The notes beneath the pieces were generated by a model, which was given only the letters and a program-made list of their open reading frames with translations, did not search any database and was not told the DNA's origin. DNA of 64,000 nt, from the NCBI RefSeq assembly GCF_011075055.1, contig NC_058137.1, forward strand, positions 16,725,463 to 16,789,462. The letters run 5' to 3'. This document shows positions 37,447 through 49,390 of the stretch, piece by piece. Within the stretch, counting starts at the first letter, position 1. Each line of letters opens with the position of its first letter. This DNA comes from Mangifera indica. Taxonomy: Eukaryota > Streptophyta > Magnoliopsida > Sapindales > Anacardiaceae. A program made the position numbers and the translations under genes.

Positions 37447-37460
37447 GTGGTTTTGATACC
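37447..37460 (-). other. Copia-D primer-binding site
   Basis: The minus strand reads TGGTATCAAAACC, a tRNA-Met-type primer site, a few bases inside the 5' LTR that ends at 37464. Confidence 0.75.
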
Positions 37461-37463
37461 ACT

Positions 37464-37999
37464 TGTTATAGATTTGAACCTCAAGATATTCTGATCCAAA
37501 CAATATCACAACAGAAAAGTAGAAACAATAACAACACGATATACTTAGTTCAGATTTTGTAAAAGAAATCCTACATCTAAGACAGAGGTGTTCCTCTAGT
37601 CAAATCCACTATTTATCAAGTTCGATTACAGAATACAAACACACAGATCTCAACCTTTATACAACCAAACAGTATACAAAACCATATACAAGGTAAAGGT
37701 AAAGTCAAAAAGGACCTAACTTCACTGGAGAGATGCCACCAATCAAACTCAAGAAGCCAAAACTTCTTCATAATGCTGACAGATGCAAGACATTAGAGAA
37801 GAAAAAATACATAATAGCCACACACCTTTTTTCCTTCTCTTGTAATGCAATTCACGACAAAGGAAGACTTATATACTTAGGTTAAAACGAGTGAAAACCA
37901 AGCAAATGACTAAACTACTTTGACTTAAAAAAAAACAATGACTCATTCATCCTTGAATAAAAAAGTTACAACTATACCCTTATAGTTTGAAACACAACA
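37464..37999 (-). repeat. Copia-D 5' LTR
   Basis: 536 bp; minus strand begins TGTTGTGTTTCAAAC and ends ...CTATAACA. Compared with the 3' LTR it contains about 54 extra bases (about 37769-37822). Confidence 0.85.
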
Positions 38000-39270
38000 T
38001 TACACTATAAGGTATCTCAAGATTTGTTTCATGATATTTAGATGTGATTCCTTAAGATTTGCTTGAAAATGTACATACATGTATACACTAAACATGATAG
38101 TTGACCTAGATGCAATTAAATATAGTAATGCTCCTATCATGCTTCTATATGCTTTAGTTTTGACACTTTTACCTCCTTCATATACATCTAATTTGAGTGA
38201 GGTGCTCATAGGAGTGGGTTGCTCCTTGGTTTCTTGCATGTTTAACCTTTTGAGAAGGTCCTTGACATACCTAGCTTGGTTGGGTAGAATTCCTTCCTTT
38301 GTTTGTTTGATTTTTAGTCCAAAGAAGTAGTTTAGCTCATTTCAAATTCACCCTGCATTATCTTACAAAAATCTCCACAAAAGACTTATTATTAGCATCG
38401 AAGATAATGCCATCAATAAAAATTTGAATAACTAAGATGTCTATATTTTCCTTTTTATGAATAAAGTGGCATATTTTGAAAAACTATTTTTAATTAAGAA
38501 AAGACTTAATCTTTCATAAAAAGCTCTAAGAGCTTGTTTTAAACCATAAAAAGCTTTTCTTAGTTTAAAAACGTGTTTTAAAAATTCATGATTTTTGAAA
38601 CTGAGAGATTGTTTAACAAATGCCTCTTCTTGAATAAAGCCATTTAAGAATGCACTTTTAGCATCCATTTGAAAAAGTTTGAAATCAAAATAACATGCAT
38701 ATGCAAGTAACATTCTAATTGCTTTAATTTAGCTACGAGTGCATAAGTTTCATTGAAATTGATACCTTTCTCTTGAGAGTACTCTTAGACAATTAGTTTT
38801 GCCTTATTTTGAATAATAATTCTAGACTCATCCACTTTGTTTTAGTATGCCCATTTGTGCCAATGGTACGATGATTTGTTGGTGTTAGAACTAGTTCCCA
38901 TATTCGATCCCTCTCAAATTGGTTCAACTCTTTTTGTATGGCCAACACCTAACTCAAATCTTGGAATGCCTCATATACTCTCTTTGGCTCCATTTGTGAC
39001 AAGAATGCCACAAATTCACATATGTTCCATATAGAAACCTTTGTCCTTACACCTTAAGATAGGTTTTTAACGATTTTGTTTTCCTTGACCTTACCCTTAA
39101 TCCTTAGAAAAACGAATTCCTTTTGAACTTCTTGAGGTTGCATGAGATTTTCTTCTTATGGTGCTGCCTCAAGTTGATTTTCTTCTTCCTTAGGCTTAAG
39201 AGCTTTTTTGATTTGTAAATCTTCCATAAGCTCTACCAGCTCATCTTCATTATTCTTATTAGCACACTTA
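38000..39270 (-). pseudogene. Copia-A RT and RNase H N-terminal part
   Basis: 38713-38441 encodes YFDFKLFQMDAKSAFLNG and HVFKLRKAFYGLKQALRAFY, the copia RT QMDVKSAFLNG and LxKALYGLKQAPRAWY blocks. Just below (about 38415-38395) the catalytic box reads FIDGIIF where YVDDIIF is expected, so the second catalytic aspartate is Gly. 38239-38000 (TPMSTSLKLD, YRSMIGALLYL, LRYLIV) leads into RNase H and is cut by Copia-D. Frames are broken. Confidence 0.85.
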
Positions 39271-40130
39271 GAAGAAGATTCATATAGATTTTTCAACAAC
39301 AAATGTCACTTTATAAAAGATTCTATATGCCTTGGAGGTTGATGAATAAACCAAAAAAATTGCTTCATTCAATTTGGCAACGAATTTTCCTAGGTTATAT
39401 TTTCCATTTCTTAACACAAAGCACTTGTAACTAAAAGGATGAAAATATGCAATATTAAGTTTCTTCCCTTTGAATAACTCATATGGAGTTTTCTTAATGA
39501 TAGGCCTAATTATGCCCATATTAATGATGTAACATGTGGTATTGATGACTTCACTCTAAAAAGATTTTGGCAATCATGTTCACACAACATGGTCCTAGCC
39601 ATTTTTACTAATGTTTTACTTCTCTTTTTAATAACTCTATTTTCTTGAAGAGTCCTAGGTGTCGAAAAGTTATGTTCAATGTCATGCTTATCTTAATATG
39701 CCTTAAAATCTGAATTTTTAAATTCTTTTCCATGATCACTTCTAATGCAAGTAATTGCATAATCTACTTGGTTTTGCAATTTCTTAATGAATGAAACAAC
39801 TATTTTGAAAGCATTATTTTTGTGTGTAAGAAGTAAAACCGATGTAAATCTTGAAAAGTCATCAACTATCACAAAGCAATAAAGTTTTCCACCTAGACTT
39901 GTATTCCTAAATGATCCATACAAGTCCATATGGAATAGTTGTAAAGGCCTGGAAATTGAAATACAATTTTTGTTTTTAAAACAAGTTTTTGTTTGCTTTC
40001 TTAAAACACATGCATTACAAATTTAGTTCTTTTTGAAAACTAATTTTGGTAAACCTTCGATGAAATTCGTTTTTTAAAGTTTTTCCATCACATCAATGTT
40101 TACATGACCTAACCTTCTATGCCAAAACCA
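39271..40130 (-). pseudogene. Copia-A integrase
   Basis: 39929-39693 has MDLYG, FVIVDDFSRFT and CIRSDHGKEFKN, the integrase core with the first two acidic catalytic positions (D in DDFSR and RSDHG context). 39519-39280 has KTPYELFKGKK and FHPFSYKCFVLRN, the C-terminal part. Between 40130 and 39930 lie GAG-pre-integrase remnants (for example RLGHVNIDVM-like sequence near 40100). Several stops. Confidence 0.8.
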
Positions 40131-42210
40131 TATGTCTTCTTCCTTAGTTGACATGAGACATAAATCTCTAGATGAAATGTGATGCAAATTTGTAATTTAA
40201 ACATTTGAATGCCTATGACCTATGAATGCAATGACATTAGTGCAAGTGTTAACAATTTCACAATACAAGGAATAAAAGCAAACTTTGAAACCATTGTCAC
40301 ATAATTGACTTATGCTAAGTAAATTATGTTTAAGACAATCAACAAGCAAAACATCGTTAATTAAAAAAAAAAATTACCAATGGTTTTGATACTAATTACC
40401 TTCCTTTTGGAGTTGTCATCAAAGTTGACATTTCCACCATCTTAGGCTTTTAAGAAGGTGAATAGACTTTTGTTTCTGGTCATATGCCTTGAACATCCAC
40501 TATCCAAATATCATTTGCTTGACTTTTTACTCTTAGCTTTAAGGCACACTTACACAAAAACAAAATTTAAGTTTTCTTTAGTACCTAAATGGTTTTAGGT
40601 CCAACTGGGTTAGCCTTAGGAGTCCATTTAATAACCCAAACCTTCTTGATTTTGAGGGGGTTGTCATTCCTAATTGGACATCCCCTAATAGTGTGACCAA
40701 CAAAATCACAAAAGTTGCATTTCACATGTAATGCATGAGGCTTCTTTAAAGGCTTATATGTGTTTGAAAAAAGGTTACTTCCATTATAGCCTAGTCCTTC
40801 TTTATTAAGACCATTTCTTTGAGATACAAGCATCTCATCTAACCTCTTAGTGTTTATTTTGAAATTTTCAAGTAATTTATTTGAACTATCAAGTTTTTTC
40901 TTTAATTCAATATTTTCATTTTTCATGTTATCCAATGCTTTAGTCAATGATTCTTTCTCATGCAAAGTTAGTTCTAATTCCTTTTTAGTTTTATCATGCT
41001 CATTTTTGCTATTGCATGCAAAATTTTTCTTTAAAGATTTATTTCTTGAAATAATGCATTTATATTCCACCAGTAATGGTTCAAATGTTTCATGTAATTC
41101 ATTAAATGAGTAAGAGTTACAATTATCTACCTCTTCTTCCGAGTTGCTCTTGGCCATGAAACAAATATTGTCCCTTTTTTCTTTATGCTAGCTTTTATTA
41201 CTTAAGTCATCACTTCCACTCCAAGTGGCAATAACTACTTTTCTTTTAAATTTCTTCTTCTTTTTCTGTTTTCTTTTCTTCTTGAGGAGAGGACATTTTT
41301 GTCTAATATGTCCTGGTTTCTTGCATTCATAGCGTATGATCTCTTTCTCCTCTACCTCTTTTCTTCTTGATCCATTAAACTCTTTCCTTTATTCTTTTTG
41401 GGCTTGGAGAGAAATTTGCAAGCTAGAAGGCTCACATCCTTATCATCCATTGAAAATTTTTTGTCTTCCTTATTTTTCTCAATTGCCTCCAAAGTAAGGT
41501 CCCTTTTTGGTTTAACTTCCTCTTCTTTTGGTTTTCTCTTTATTTCATAGGTCAAGAGACTTCCTATAAGCTCATTCATTTGTATCTTAGTGAGGTCTTT
41601 GGATTCCTCAATTATCATTACCTTCATAGTTCATTATTTCGATAATGACTTTAGCACTTTTTTTACTAATTCTACTATTTCAAATCTTTTTTCAAGGACT
41701 TTAAGGTAATTTACCAAGTTTGAAAATCTTTTATACATGTCTATTATGTTTTCCTCTATCTTCATTTCAAATAGCTCGTACTCACGGAAGAGAAGCTCAA
41801 TTTTTGACTCTTTGACTTAACTTGTGTCTTTATGTGTTGTTTAGACGATGGTCCAAACTTCTTTTGCTGTTTCATAAGCAAAAACTCTATTAAATTCAGT
41901 TGAGTCCAATGTAGAAAATAATATGTTTATAGCTTTAGTATTCAAACTCATCATTTTCTCATTTCATCTTTAGGCTCATTTGTTATGGGATTCCTTGTTA
42001 TAAAGTCACCATGTTCAATAATTTTTCACAACTTATAGTCCACTGACCTGATATGCAATCCCATTCTAATATTCCATCAGACGTAATTTATTGTATAAAA
42101 CAAGGGTGATCTAGTAGTGCATTGTCCTTCACTAAAAACAGGTGTAGAGGTGCTTGTCATTTTCAAAAGATCTTAAAACTCTAAAATTCATTAGAAAATA
42201 TATGTCTAGA
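40131..42210 (-). pseudogene. Copia-A gag
   Basis: Minus strand. 41627-41352 (KVMIIEESKDLTKIQMNELIGSLLTYE-type helix, Lys/Glu-rich) and 41157-40585 (190 aa) are the gag of a Sirevirus-like copia. Two zinc knuckles: YECKKPGHIRQKCP near 41300, whose first Cys is Arg, and an intact one, CNFCDFVGHTIRGCP (about 40710-40665), followed by WVIKWTPKANPVGPK. A long Glu/Lys coiled coil (about 41080-40850) separates them. The N-terminal third (42200-41640) is full of stops. Confidence 0.8.
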
Positions 42211-42228
42211 GTCCAAGCTCTGATACCA
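42211..42228 (-). other. Copia-A primer-binding site
   Basis: The minus strand reads TGGTATCAGAGCTTGGAC two bases inside the 5' LTR, a strong tRNA-iMet primer site. Confidence 0.85.
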
Positions 42229-43974
42229 ATTGAAAAAACCCTAATGGCAAATTAATCCTAGAAGGGGGTGAATAGGATTAATAAAAAATTAAATACAAAA
42301 TTTACCAAACATGATTTTTTACTCAAGATTCTACAAACAAAAACAAATAAATAATTAAAACATAAAGTAAAAGATAAGAATTTAGAAAATGCTTAGGAAT
42401 TTAGAGTGGGTCAGAGCTTTTAGTCCTAAGCCTCCTACATCCACTTCTTCAAGCAACCAACTTGAAATTTTCACTCGAATCACTTTTGAATTATACTAGT
42501 TGACTTAGGATTTTTCCTTTTTACAGTAGTGATATAAGATTTTGTCCAAGTGTAATTAGAAAGAAGATTTATAAGTAAAATATGCCTCTAATAGGCTGAT
42601 TTTACTAATGTGTACAAATGTTTCTCTTAAAAATATGAGTTTTGGTTTCTAGAGAGAGATTAAGAGCTTAGACATTGAGATGAATTCTTGAATGCTTTGG
42701 ATATGTTCTCTAACCCTTTTGACTTCAATCTAACTTGTTTATATGGCTTTGAAACTTGAAAGATTAGTTAGATTGATTTTACTAGCTGTTGACTTGTTAA
42801 AAAGATGTTTTAATCTTGAAAAACGTAGAGGACGAGCTTTCTTTTATGAAAGATGGGCGTCCTCTTAGACATCCCTACTTTGATAGCTATGAAATAGTCT
42901 CTCAATGATCGAATTCTTGAAATGTGTCACTAGAGGGATTAGTGTCCCTCTTTCTAGGATGGGCATCCTACCTTGCTTTTTAAAATTTTAGAAAGCATCA
43001 ATCAGAGAGGACGGGCATAGGAACTGGCATCCCAATGTGTTGACTTTGTTGACTGTCCCAATTATGCTTGTTAATGCATTGGAGAAGGAATGAACATTCC
43101 ATGGTCGTCATTCAATAGGGGATGAGTAACTTGATTAAAAACAAACATCCTTATCAATTTAGAAAACATTCTCAAGAGCTCTAGACTCTTGATAAGAGGC
43201 ATAAGACTGGCAAAGAGACTGACATCTTAATTGGGATCGACGTCCCTAACCTGAAAAATTATACCATTGCATGTCGTTCATCTTTTAGTCATTGGAACTT
43301 TATGCCATGGATTTTGTTAGCTCAATAATTATTAAATATCAATATTATGTTAGAGTATGCCCTAGAAACCAATTGCTTTGTCGGTTTCAGGGCTATATAT
43401 CTTATATATACATTTGTTAATAAAGAAAGAGTTATGTCATACTTCACATGTTTACTGCATCACTTTTATATATATGTTATAATTGTATGTTACATTCATA
43501 TTAGCTACATACATATGAAAGGTTCCGATGAGTTTTAATAAACGTAATCAAATCGTTCCTTATATAGGCAATTTGTTTGGTCAATAGTATTACGTAGTGG
43601 GCGTATGCTATACCACCATAGTATATCATTGGATGCCATTAGACATGGTGGATGTACACATGAGTAAACAATAAAACCGTTTGATGATTGGAGAACTGAT
43701 CAAAAGTTATTATATTATATTGTTTATCGAACATGACTGCTAAATGATGATCACATAGGCATTGATATGCAGTTAATGATATATCATAAATTATACTAGT
43801 GTATAAGTCCTTTGACCTGAGATATCACGGTTGTACTTCGTTTTGGGATGTATGGTTCGTATGGTGTAATACCCTCAGGTACATTTTAGGGGTATTTATG
43901 TCTTTTGACCTTGTTTAGAGATATTTTCAAGTTTAAATATAGATACATATATTAACATGTATGTGTGTGTTTTT

Positions 43975-44012
<38 letters not shown>

Positions 44013-44593
44013 AAATAAAAACAAAATACAAAAAAAAAGAAAACAAAAAAAAATGAGATAAAACTTAGATATATAGAGAGAAAAGTCAAAAAATGCATCT
44101 CATACCCTTTTTTCCATCATTCTCCCATCTTTTCCATAAGGAGGCAGCTTTCCTCTTGCTTTTGCTGTGTTTTTTGAAGAAAAGTTTGTGATTTGGAAGG
44201 CTTTTGGAAGATAAATAAGGAAGGAAAATAAAAGGAAGCACTTTGGGAGCCTTGGTAACCAAAATATCTATTCTTTTTCCCTTTTCCCTTTACCTATGTA
44301 TATATGTATTGGATGCATGTTATATGAATATGTTAGTATGTTTTAGTGTTGATTTAAGGTGATTTTGGTGATAAAGGAAGCAAAACAAAGAGAAGGGAGC
44401 CAACTTGCAAAGATTGGCTTGAAACAAGGTAAGAGGGTATCAACCTTGATATGTTGCATGTTTTAGGCTTTTGGTTCCTTGGATCCATGTTATAAATGAT
44501 GATTTTGAAGTTGAGAAATGTTGTTTTGCCATTTGGGATGTTTATGTGTGTGATTTTGTTCATGGCAGAAAGTTTCATAATATTTATAGTTTT

Positions 44594-45165
44594 GCCACTG
44601 AATTCGTCCCACGTTTTGGCTGCCTTAACTGATGAATCATGAGTGCTATTATAGCTTGTTGGAAATATTTTTGAATTCTCTTTCTAATGATATACAACTT
44701 GTATGAATTGGGGATCATTTAGATTGTTAAATATTGTATGAACCACAAGGATTGCTTTACCAAATAAACAGAGGAGTCAGTTTTTTGCCACTGATTTCAT
44801 CTCACGTTTTGACTGTCTTATCTAATGATTTATGAGTGCTATTATATCTTGTTGGAAAGCTATTTGAATTCTCTTTTCAGTGATATATATAGTTTGTATA
44901 AATTGAGGATCATTTGAACTTTTAAATATTGTATGAACCACAAGGACTGTTTTACCAAATAAACAGAGGAGTCAATTTTTTTGCCACTGATTTCATCTCA
45001 CATTTTGACTGCCTTATCTAATGAATTATAAGTGCTATTATAACTTGTTGGAAAGCTCTTTGAATCTTCTTTTCAAGATATATAGCTTGTATGAATTAGA
45101 AACCATTTGGACTATGAAATTATATGAAACAAAAGGCTGCCTTGTCCAATGAACAGGGTTGTGAA
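44594..45165. repeat. Three tandem repeats of about 193-196 bp
   Basis: Units begin GCCACTGA at 44594, 44787 and 44983 and share blocks TGAGTGCTATTATA..TTGTTGGAAA, ATTTGAATTCT and GAACCACAAGGA, ending with CAAATAAACAGAGGAGTCA in the first two. The third is truncated near 45165. Confidence 0.85.
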
Positions 45166-45181
45166 CAGTATTTCACAGTTT

Positions 45182-45275
45182 TGGAAAGGAAAAGAAAGAA
45201 AAGAAAGGAAAGAAAAGGAAAGAAAGGAGAGAAAAAGAAAATAAGAAGAAAAGAAAGAAAAGCAAGAAAAGGAAT
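45182..45275 (+). repeat. Polypurine tract of about 94 bp
   Basis: Almost pure A/G on the plus strand (GGAAAGGAAAAGAAAGAAAA and similar), with one T near 45242 and one C near 45263. It generates spurious Lys/Arg-rich and Phe/Leu-rich open frames on the two strands. Confidence 0.9.
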
Positions 45276-47268
45276 TTGGGGCTCAAGATTCAAAGGTCGT
45301 CCCAAGAGTATGGTATGGTGAGTTATGAATAAATTTAGATAGAAACAAAATTAGTAAGATATAAGGCCTACATGCATGCTATAAACTATAAGGGGGCACT
45401 TTACACTACACCGCCCGTAGTAGGACATAGACCAACAGTAGGGTTCGCTCACAATAGAGCATGCTTGTAGTAGAGTACAATTCAGATTCAAAAATGGCAT
45501 AGTGAGAGAAAGGAAAAAAGCTCAAGCTCAGAAAAGTGCCAAATCTTTATAGTCAGCTTCGAGAAAGTATCAAATAGACAACAGATGGGATAAAGTATGA
45601 CCCAAATAGTAAAGAATGAACTAGATTATCCCTTTGATTTATTATGGAGGTTGTGAGTGAGGTTGAGTCCCGAGAATGAGTTAGAACAGGAAAGGAGATA
45701 GTTTACTAAATTCTTTCCCCTTATTAAGTGTTCTTATCACTCACTTCCTTTTTTTTCATGATTACAGGTACAAGTGATCGAGGTAGCTGCGAGGCAGGGT
45801 CAGGTCAGCAAAGATAGATCTGATTGAAGTAGGTTATCTTTGGTTTGTATTACATGCATACAGTCGCATGTCCTTATTACTTTTGGACCTTTTTGAGATG
45901 ATGTTACAGTTGTATATGATTACTCCACGTTTTCAGATGCTTTCAAATGAGTTTTCATATGAGTATATACATTTTTTGTTCGCTTCCAAACTTTCAGTTT
46001 TCTTAAAATAAATTCTAAACACTTTTAGTGATGTGTTTATTTTAAAATATTTTAAAAGAAAAAAAATATAGACGCTCCGGATATTAATTCGTAACATTTC
46101 TCGTTCTAGAGGGGGATGTTACATATGGTATATACCATGAGGGTAATCATGTCTCATTCAAAAAATAATTTGATCATATGTTACTTAAGCGAGAGGACAA
46201 GTGATGATCATACAAGGATCTATTGGCTCGACTACTCTTGAGTTCTTGTATGAATATCAAAAAATTTGAAAATTTAAAGATGTTGGCCAGTGCATATAAA
46301 AGTCCACATGAAAAGAGTTTCGATGTGGGACGTTCTGATGTATTACTTGATATTTGAAAAGATTAAATACTGGATTTTAACATTCTATGAATCCAAGTTT
46401 AATCTGAATGTACCGACGAAGGGATTGGACTACATGGTAAGTATAAGTAAGAAAAATTCGTTTGACATTATGTAAAACTTATACTTCATTGTGATGTAGA
46501 GGTCATGAGACATTGCTAGATGACACCACATGATCAGTGGGAGCTTCATTTCATAGCAAAAAATGAAGTATATCGGTTAACGATAGTTTTGGGTTATATA
46601 GTGATATAATGAAATGTATCATCTCATATAGGGCTCATGACTATGTTATTATAAACCTTGAAGATCACACCCATATTTCAAGGAAGAAAATAATGTTATG
46701 AAGATGAAAATATTTATCTAAGGTTGGCTAGCACTTTTCGAAGATAAAAATGATGCTTTCAAATAAGATTCAGAAAAGGGGCAAAATTGTCATTTTACAA
46801 ATTTTCAATTGTTTGGAAAGTTGAATGAATAATGTTAGGCATAAATTATTCAACATGTGTCACAATTATTATTTACTTTTAATTACAAACCAATAGAAAA
46901 ATGACATATGCTTTCACTTGATAAATATCAAGTTTATGCAAAAAAATGGGAGAGAAGAATAGAAAAAAAAAAGAATGAGTTTTCCCTTTTCTTCTTTCTT
47001 TAGCTGAGAAACACCATTGTTTTTCCTTGAAGGGTGCAAACCAAGAGGTCACTTATTTTAGTGATTCAAGCTTCCTAACTTCAAATTAAATTACAAGGTG
47101 CAAGGTATTTATCATACTTCTATACTTTATTTCTTGAAACAACATGTAAATTCCATATTACTATTGTTGTATATGATGTGAACATGACCTAAATTATTTA
47201 ATTTTGTTACCAAAATCCATCACATTAAACTTAGTTTTGAGATAGTCAAAACACCTAAGGGTCTAACA

Positions 47269-48250
47269 CAATACACACCCCTATGTATATAAGAAAATGT
47301 TATATAAGGAGAGGCCATGAGGAAGAACATTGTGTATGTTTAGAAAAAGGGTCTTAAAGGACATGTTTGTGTAAGAAGGGTAGAAGAAAGAAAAGAGAAA
47401 GGGAACTAAGTTAGAGTTTGAGAGGTTGTCTCAAGAGATAATATGAAGATCCTAGGTACGTTGTAGTATCCTATTTGCCTAAGAGATGAAATTTTACTAA
47501 GACATGAGATATGCTTTAGGTGAAAACAAAAAATGAGCCCGAGTTAAGTTAAGGCTCAAGATGCATGCATATTATACATCATATGATCGTTATGAGGGAG
47601 TATTATGAGTACACATTCCTTACACTACTTGTAGTATAACACGTATGTAGTAAGACACTGTACACATAGTACGGTACTTGCTGGCAGTGGAGCCTAATCG
47701 AGATCATGTGTTAGGTGTAGTGGAACAGAAAAAGAGCTCACTTGGCTAAGGTGTTGAATCTTTATATTCGATCTAGATCGATTGACCTAGTATAAATCTA
47801 TAGATAAAATTTTCATATGATGATGCTTTCATTGATAGATTATATGATCACACTAGTCAGGAATTTGGGAGGTGGTTCCTTAGTAATCTAATAAGAATTA
47901 GTCAACCTTAGAGCTTCCGTGGTCACACCAATTAGGAATCTGATGAGTGGTTCCATAGTAACTGATTGGGTCATAGTTCAACCCTAGAGTTAAAATGTAT
48001 AGTCTAGACATTCCTAAGTCTTGTATAAACACATAGATGAGACATAAGACCCACAATCATCGCAATAGGAGTTTGATGTTTGACTTCAGATGATAGAGAT
48101 AGTATAGGTAGAAACCAAGAGTATTTTGAAGATTATGTAAAAGCTAACAGTAAAGTCTCTTACTTATTGAGTATTTTATCATTTACTCTCCTACTTTCAT
48201 ATGGTAGATACAGGTGGCCGTAACGACTATGAGACGAGTGGTTACGACCC
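47269..48250 (+). repeat. Truncated LTR fragment related to the 43865 element
   Basis: No genes. The order of landmarks (TATATAAGGAG TATA-like box at 47294, TAGT-rich block at 47630-47690, AGCTCACTTGGC..TTGAATCTTTATA at 47735-47773, GGTAGATACAGGTGGCC at 48202) parallels 45400-45800 of the 43865 element. Both ends are missing. Confidence 0.45.
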
Positions 48251-49390
48251 CGATATCCATACATTTCACACAAATTCAAATTCAAATTCACAACTATCCT
48301 CAATAAACCAATTTAGGTATCATAATTATAACTCAAATTCATAATAACAATGAAAAATTGATGAAAGAATGAGATTAAAATTAGACTTATGTATACTGAG
48401 AGCAAAAACGCCTAGCTTACAAATTCTTAACATTTTGAACAAATTTTGAGTTAAATTCAATTAAAATGTTATAAAAAAGCTTGTTTTCTTGGATAGAGAT
48501 AGAATTATTGTAGGATTTCATAATTTTAAGTATGTTTTTTTGGTTGAATATTTTGATGGAAATGAGATGAAGAGTTGGGGTTTATATAATGTTAGGATTA
48601 AAGTATGACAAATATTATTTTATTTTCTTGGTTATATTTTTACAATTTATGAAGTTGATTAAAAATTAAAATCGTCTAAACCTTTGTCTGATTAATATGA
48701 TTAATTGCCCAATAAATATATATTTTAAAATTTTAAATTTATCTCATTATATAATATTTATAATTATTGATTAATAACATTAACATTGATTTTGAAGGTT
48801 TCATCAAAATTTGAAAAAAAAATATATATATAATTAAAGACAAAACCGATAATAGTAAGGCGGCTGTACTTGTTCTGTTTTAATTGGCTGGATCCCTCAT
48901 TTGTCTGAAAATAAAAATATAAACAATGGTCAGTTTTCTTTTAAGTTTAACAAAAAGAATCTAGAATAAAAATTATTTTTACGAATTCTTCAACCAATGA
49001 TGGGAAAAATAATGGTTGAAAATTTATATTTTTTAAATGTTAAATTAATTTAAAATGTTGAAAATAATTTTGTCTACATAAAATAATATTTAATTATTTT
49101 CATAATTTAAATAAAAAATTTAATAAAAGAGGGCTGGTTTTTTACGCGAAGAATATCATATTATTTATGATGAAACAAATTATCAAATATTTTAAAATAA
49201 AATCCGGCATTCATTGTGCTAAATCTGAACATAATTACTTTATGTAAACACTCCATTAGAGATCTGAAAATCAACGATCATAAATTGTAAATAATACAAA
49301 TCAATTTTCTTTCTTAATTATAATAATTTCTTCTTTTAACGCTTTAAATTTTTTTTTTTATTTATTAATCCCTTTGCCCATTTCACTCTG
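48251..49390 (+). promoter_or_regulatory. Upstream region of the alpha/beta-hydrolase gene
   Basis: About 1.1 kb of very AT-rich sequence with no gene or recognisable transposon. A C/T-rich segment just before the start codon (49305-49388) looks like a plant 5' UTR. No single TATA box stands out. Confidence 0.4.

Larger units (their letters stand above)
32691..37999 (-). mobile_element. Copia-D: complete but decayed Ty1/copia element
   Basis: A 5.3-kb minus-strand element bounded by two similar LTRs (37464-37999 as 5' LTR, 32691-33172 as 3' LTR), with a primer-binding site at 37447-37460 and domains in copia order gag, protease, integrase, RT, RNase H. It interrupts RNase H of Copia-A: the disrupted frame ends at 38000 and resumes at 32690. 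The trinucleotide TAA flanks both sides on the minus strand, so the target-site duplication is short or eroded. Frames are broken, so it is not autonomous now. Confidence 0.85.
43865..46123 (+). mobile_element. TGTAAT...TTACA element (solo-LTR-like), 2259 bp
   Basis: Begins TGTAATACCCTCAGG and ends GGGGGATGTTACA, flanked by a perfect 5-bp duplication TATGG (43860-43864 and 46124-46128). The surrounding Copia-B LTR sequence becomes continuous when it is removed. Contains an AT microsatellite (43979-44009), a triplicated 190-bp block and a polypurine tract, but no coding domain. Likely a solo LTR of a Ty3-type family; family name not determined. Confidence 0.75.
43348..47222 (+). mobile_element. 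Solo LTR of the Copia-B family, itself interrupted
   Basis: Starts TGTTAGAGTATGCCCTAGAA and ends near CCAAAATCCATCA. The start and first 500 bp match the LTRs at 51563 and 58984. Flanks are TATTA (43343-43347) and CATTA (47223-47227), a 4/5 target-site duplication inside the Copia-A LTR. Subtracting the inner element leaves about 1.6 kb, close to the 1.5-kb LTR at 51563. No internal coding domains, so a solo LTR. Confidence 0.75.
42231..47268 (-). repeat. Copia-A 5' LTR, interrupted
   Basis: The LTR is split: 42231-43347 and 47228-47268 together (about 1158 bp) match the 3' LTR at 25626-26766 end to end. The break holds the Copia-B solo LTR. Short palindromes such as AGGATGGGCATCCT (42957-42970), GGGATTAGTGTCCC (42935-42948) and GGGATCGACGTCCC (43233-43246) are spread through it. 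Confidence 0.85.

Noticed and set aside
45120..45321. Lys/Arg-rich plus-strand and Phe/Leu-rich minus-strand open frames
   Set aside because: Produced by the polypurine tract; no homology and no splice context.
24414..48250. 24414-25625 and 47269-48250 as two halves of one LTR split by Copia-A
   Set aside because: Both pieces contain their own promoter/leader-like region and do not join into one LTR; the flanking pentamers TGATA and CAATA match poorly.
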